A stretch of 7,123 nt of DNA. Origin: Kiritimatiellota bacterium. Its GTDB lineage: Bacteria; Verrucomicrobiota; Kiritimatiellia; RFP12; UBA1067. Each line of letters begins with the position of its first letter. Position 1 is the first letter of the stretch. Below are positions 6,633-7,123 of the stretch, piece after piece. Position numbers and translations under genes: made by a program. The notes below the pieces were generated by a model. The model worked only from the letters and a program-made list of their open reading frames with translations, was not told the DNA's origin and ran no database searches. The stretch lies in NCBI GenBank assembly GCA_009777165.1, contig WRML01000106.1:1-7123 (forward strand), in the 5' to 3' direction.

Positions 6633-6650
6633 ACATCCCTAACGGGATGT
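6633..6650. repeat. Hairpin 4 of copy 1
   Basis: ACATCCC-TAAC-GGGATGT is a perfect 7-base stem with a 4-base loop and the mirror partner of hairpin 1. Its counterpart in copy 2 is at 7016-7033, unchanged. Confidence 0.85.
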
Positions 6651-6734
6651 TGTTACGGTATGCTTTAAAAGTGATTTCGCTATAGTATTTTAAGTTGACA
6701 TTGCTACATGAACATCGGAAAACAATGTTTCTCA

Positions 6735-6828
6735 TTTCACACAGAGGCACAGAGCCACAGAGTTTGCACAGAGCAAACAAAAAGTAATCCTCTGTGTATC
6801 CTCTGTGCCTCTGTGGCTCTGTGTGAAA
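6735..6828. repeat. CACAGAG-word palindrome
   Basis: Left arm 6735-6762 and right arm 6801-6828 pair over 28 bases with two mismatches. Each arm holds an octamer-spaced series of CACAGAG words joined by G or C. Between the arms is a second perfect hairpin, GTTTGC-ACAGA-GCAAAC (6762-6778). As I recall, sequences of this CACAGAG/CTCTGTG type are scattered intergenic repeats in many unrelated bacterial genomes and give spurious short ORFs reading like HRGTEDTQR. No coding function is visible. Confidence 0.85.
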
Positions 6829-6847
6829 AAATACGGCAGACAGAATG

Positions 6848-7067
6848 TATAGTGAATTAACGTTAAATGTGTTCCATTCTTACATCCCGTTAGGGATGTG
6901 TCTCTCGGTAGAAAAACATCCTTTCCCCTATGTCCGCATCCCCTCGGGATGCGCCTAAAAGAGGCATCCCGAGGGGATGCCATGATTTTTTTTGCGTTCT
7001 CTTCTACCGAAAGAAACATCCCTAACGGGATGTTGTCGCGGTACGCTTTTAAAGTGAATTCACTATA
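6848..7067. mobile_element. MITE-like palindromic element, copy 2
   Basis: Counterpart of 6465-6684. Its right terminus (GTGAATTCACTATA) matches the inverse of its left terminus (TATAGTGAATTAAC) better than in copy 1: one mismatch in 14 bases against three. Copy 2 may therefore be closer to the ancestral element. No transposase is encoded. Confidence 0.55.
6963..6993 (+). terminator. Terminator-like hairpin plus T8 in copy 2
   Basis: The stem GGCATCCC/GGGATGCC at 6963-6981 is identical to copy 1. T8 is at 6986-6993 after ATGA. There is no gene directly upstream, so here it is more likely just part of the repeat. Confidence 0.3.
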
Positions 7068-7123
7068 GTATTTTAAGTTGACATTGCTACATGAACATCG
7101 GAAAACAATGTTTCTCATTTCAC

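Larger units (their letters stand above)
6465..6684. mobile_element. MITE-like palindromic element, copy 1
   Basis: A 220-base element starting TATAGTGAATT and ending CGCTATA, symmetric about base 6574-6575. The arms at 6465-6530 and 6619-6684 pair without gaps. Pairing is strongest at the TATA end and at the inner block with ACATCCCGTTAGGGATGT and TCGGTAG, and weak between them. It encodes no transposase. Flanking TA dinucleotides within the TATA ends fit a TA target duplication, as in IS630/Tc1-mariner-type elements; this assignment is inference. A non-mobile REP-like palindrome is the alternative. Confidence 0.55.
6465..6740 (+). repeat. Direct repeat copy 1 (276 bases)
   Basis: This 276-base block recurs at 6848-7123, 383 bases downstream. 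By my alignment there are 10 substitutions and no indels, about 96% identity. It comprises a 220-base palindromic element (6465-6684) and a 56-base companion (6685-6740). It starts five bases after the reductase stop codon. The divergence shows these are two real copies and not an assembly duplication. Confidence 0.95.
6848..7123 (+). repeat. Direct repeat copy 2 (276 bases, at window end)
   Basis: Second copy of the block at 6465-6740, with the same length and orientation. Its last base is the last base of the window. In copy 1 the CACAGAG palindrome continues straight on from this point, so a further palindrome, and perhaps further 383-base units, may lie beyond the edge. Confidence 0.95.

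Noticed and set aside
6695..6723. Outward promoter in the 56-base companion segment
   Set aside because: TTGACA is perfect, but the 17-base-spaced position reads GAAAAC and no nearby -10 fits.
6732..7118. Leftward ORF of 128 codons across copy 2, and its partner at 6361-6780 across copy 1
   Set aside because: Both are read straight through palindromes and CACAGAG repeats, and the copy 1 frame runs on into the end of the reductase gene. Over the shared part the 10 substitutions give 6 amino-acid changes and 4 silent ones, with no clear sign of protein-level selection.
6465..7123. CRISPR array
   Set aside because: Only two 276-base copies separated by 107 bases that are themselves a repeat. 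There are no short regular repeats or unique spacers, and no cas genes.

Overview
The window looks like one GC-rich bacterial contig, probably from an anaerobic member of the PVC group (Verrucomicrobiota/Kiritimatiellota, Lentisphaerota or Planctomycetota). This is an inference from two points. The Minf_1886-type protein is, as I recall it, a family of that group. The double-cubane-cluster reductase is typical of anaerobes. No rRNA or other taxonomic marker is present.

Layout. (1) Bases 1-201 are a GC-rich, low-complexity end with a G-quadruplex-like tract and at most the start of a leftward gene that runs off the window. (2) Bases 202-2507 hold a tight leftward operon: a five-domain S1 RNA-binding protein, a HIT-family nucleotide hydrolase/transferase, then a Minf_1886-family protein, with gaps of 13 and 10 bases. 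(3) Bases 2508-2633 are an AT-richer divergent promoter region. (4) Bases 2634-6459 hold a rightward cluster: fabH (beta-ketoacyl-ACP synthase III), an exported ADP-ribosylglycohydrolase-family protein with an extra C-terminal beta-rich domain, and a double-cubane-cluster (YjiM/HgdB-type) reductase. The last two overlap by 4 bases (ATGA). (5) Bases 6460-7123 contain no credible gene. They are built from a composite repeat: a 220-base palindromic, MITE-like element with TATA ends and four CATCCC/GGGATG hairpins, a 56-base companion segment, and a palindrome made of CACAGAG words. The first 276 bases of this unit recur 383 bases downstream with 10 substitutions and no indels. The window ends exactly at the last base of the second 276-base copy, as expected if assembly stopped in a multi-copy repeat.

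How the genes fit together. The leftward operon looks like housekeeping in RNA binding/translation and nucleotide metabolism. The rightward cluster is a mixed set: fatty-acid initiation, an exported glycohydrolase, and an ATP-activated low-potential iron-sulfur reductase whose activating ATPase is not in the window. No known pathway unites these three, so the link is positional. The palindromic element starts 5 bases after the reductase stop codon and carries a terminator-like hairpin plus T8 tract, so it probably serves as the 3' end of this transcript.

I did not find a convincing new multi-gene system. The most unusual structure is the nested-palindrome composite repeat at the right end.
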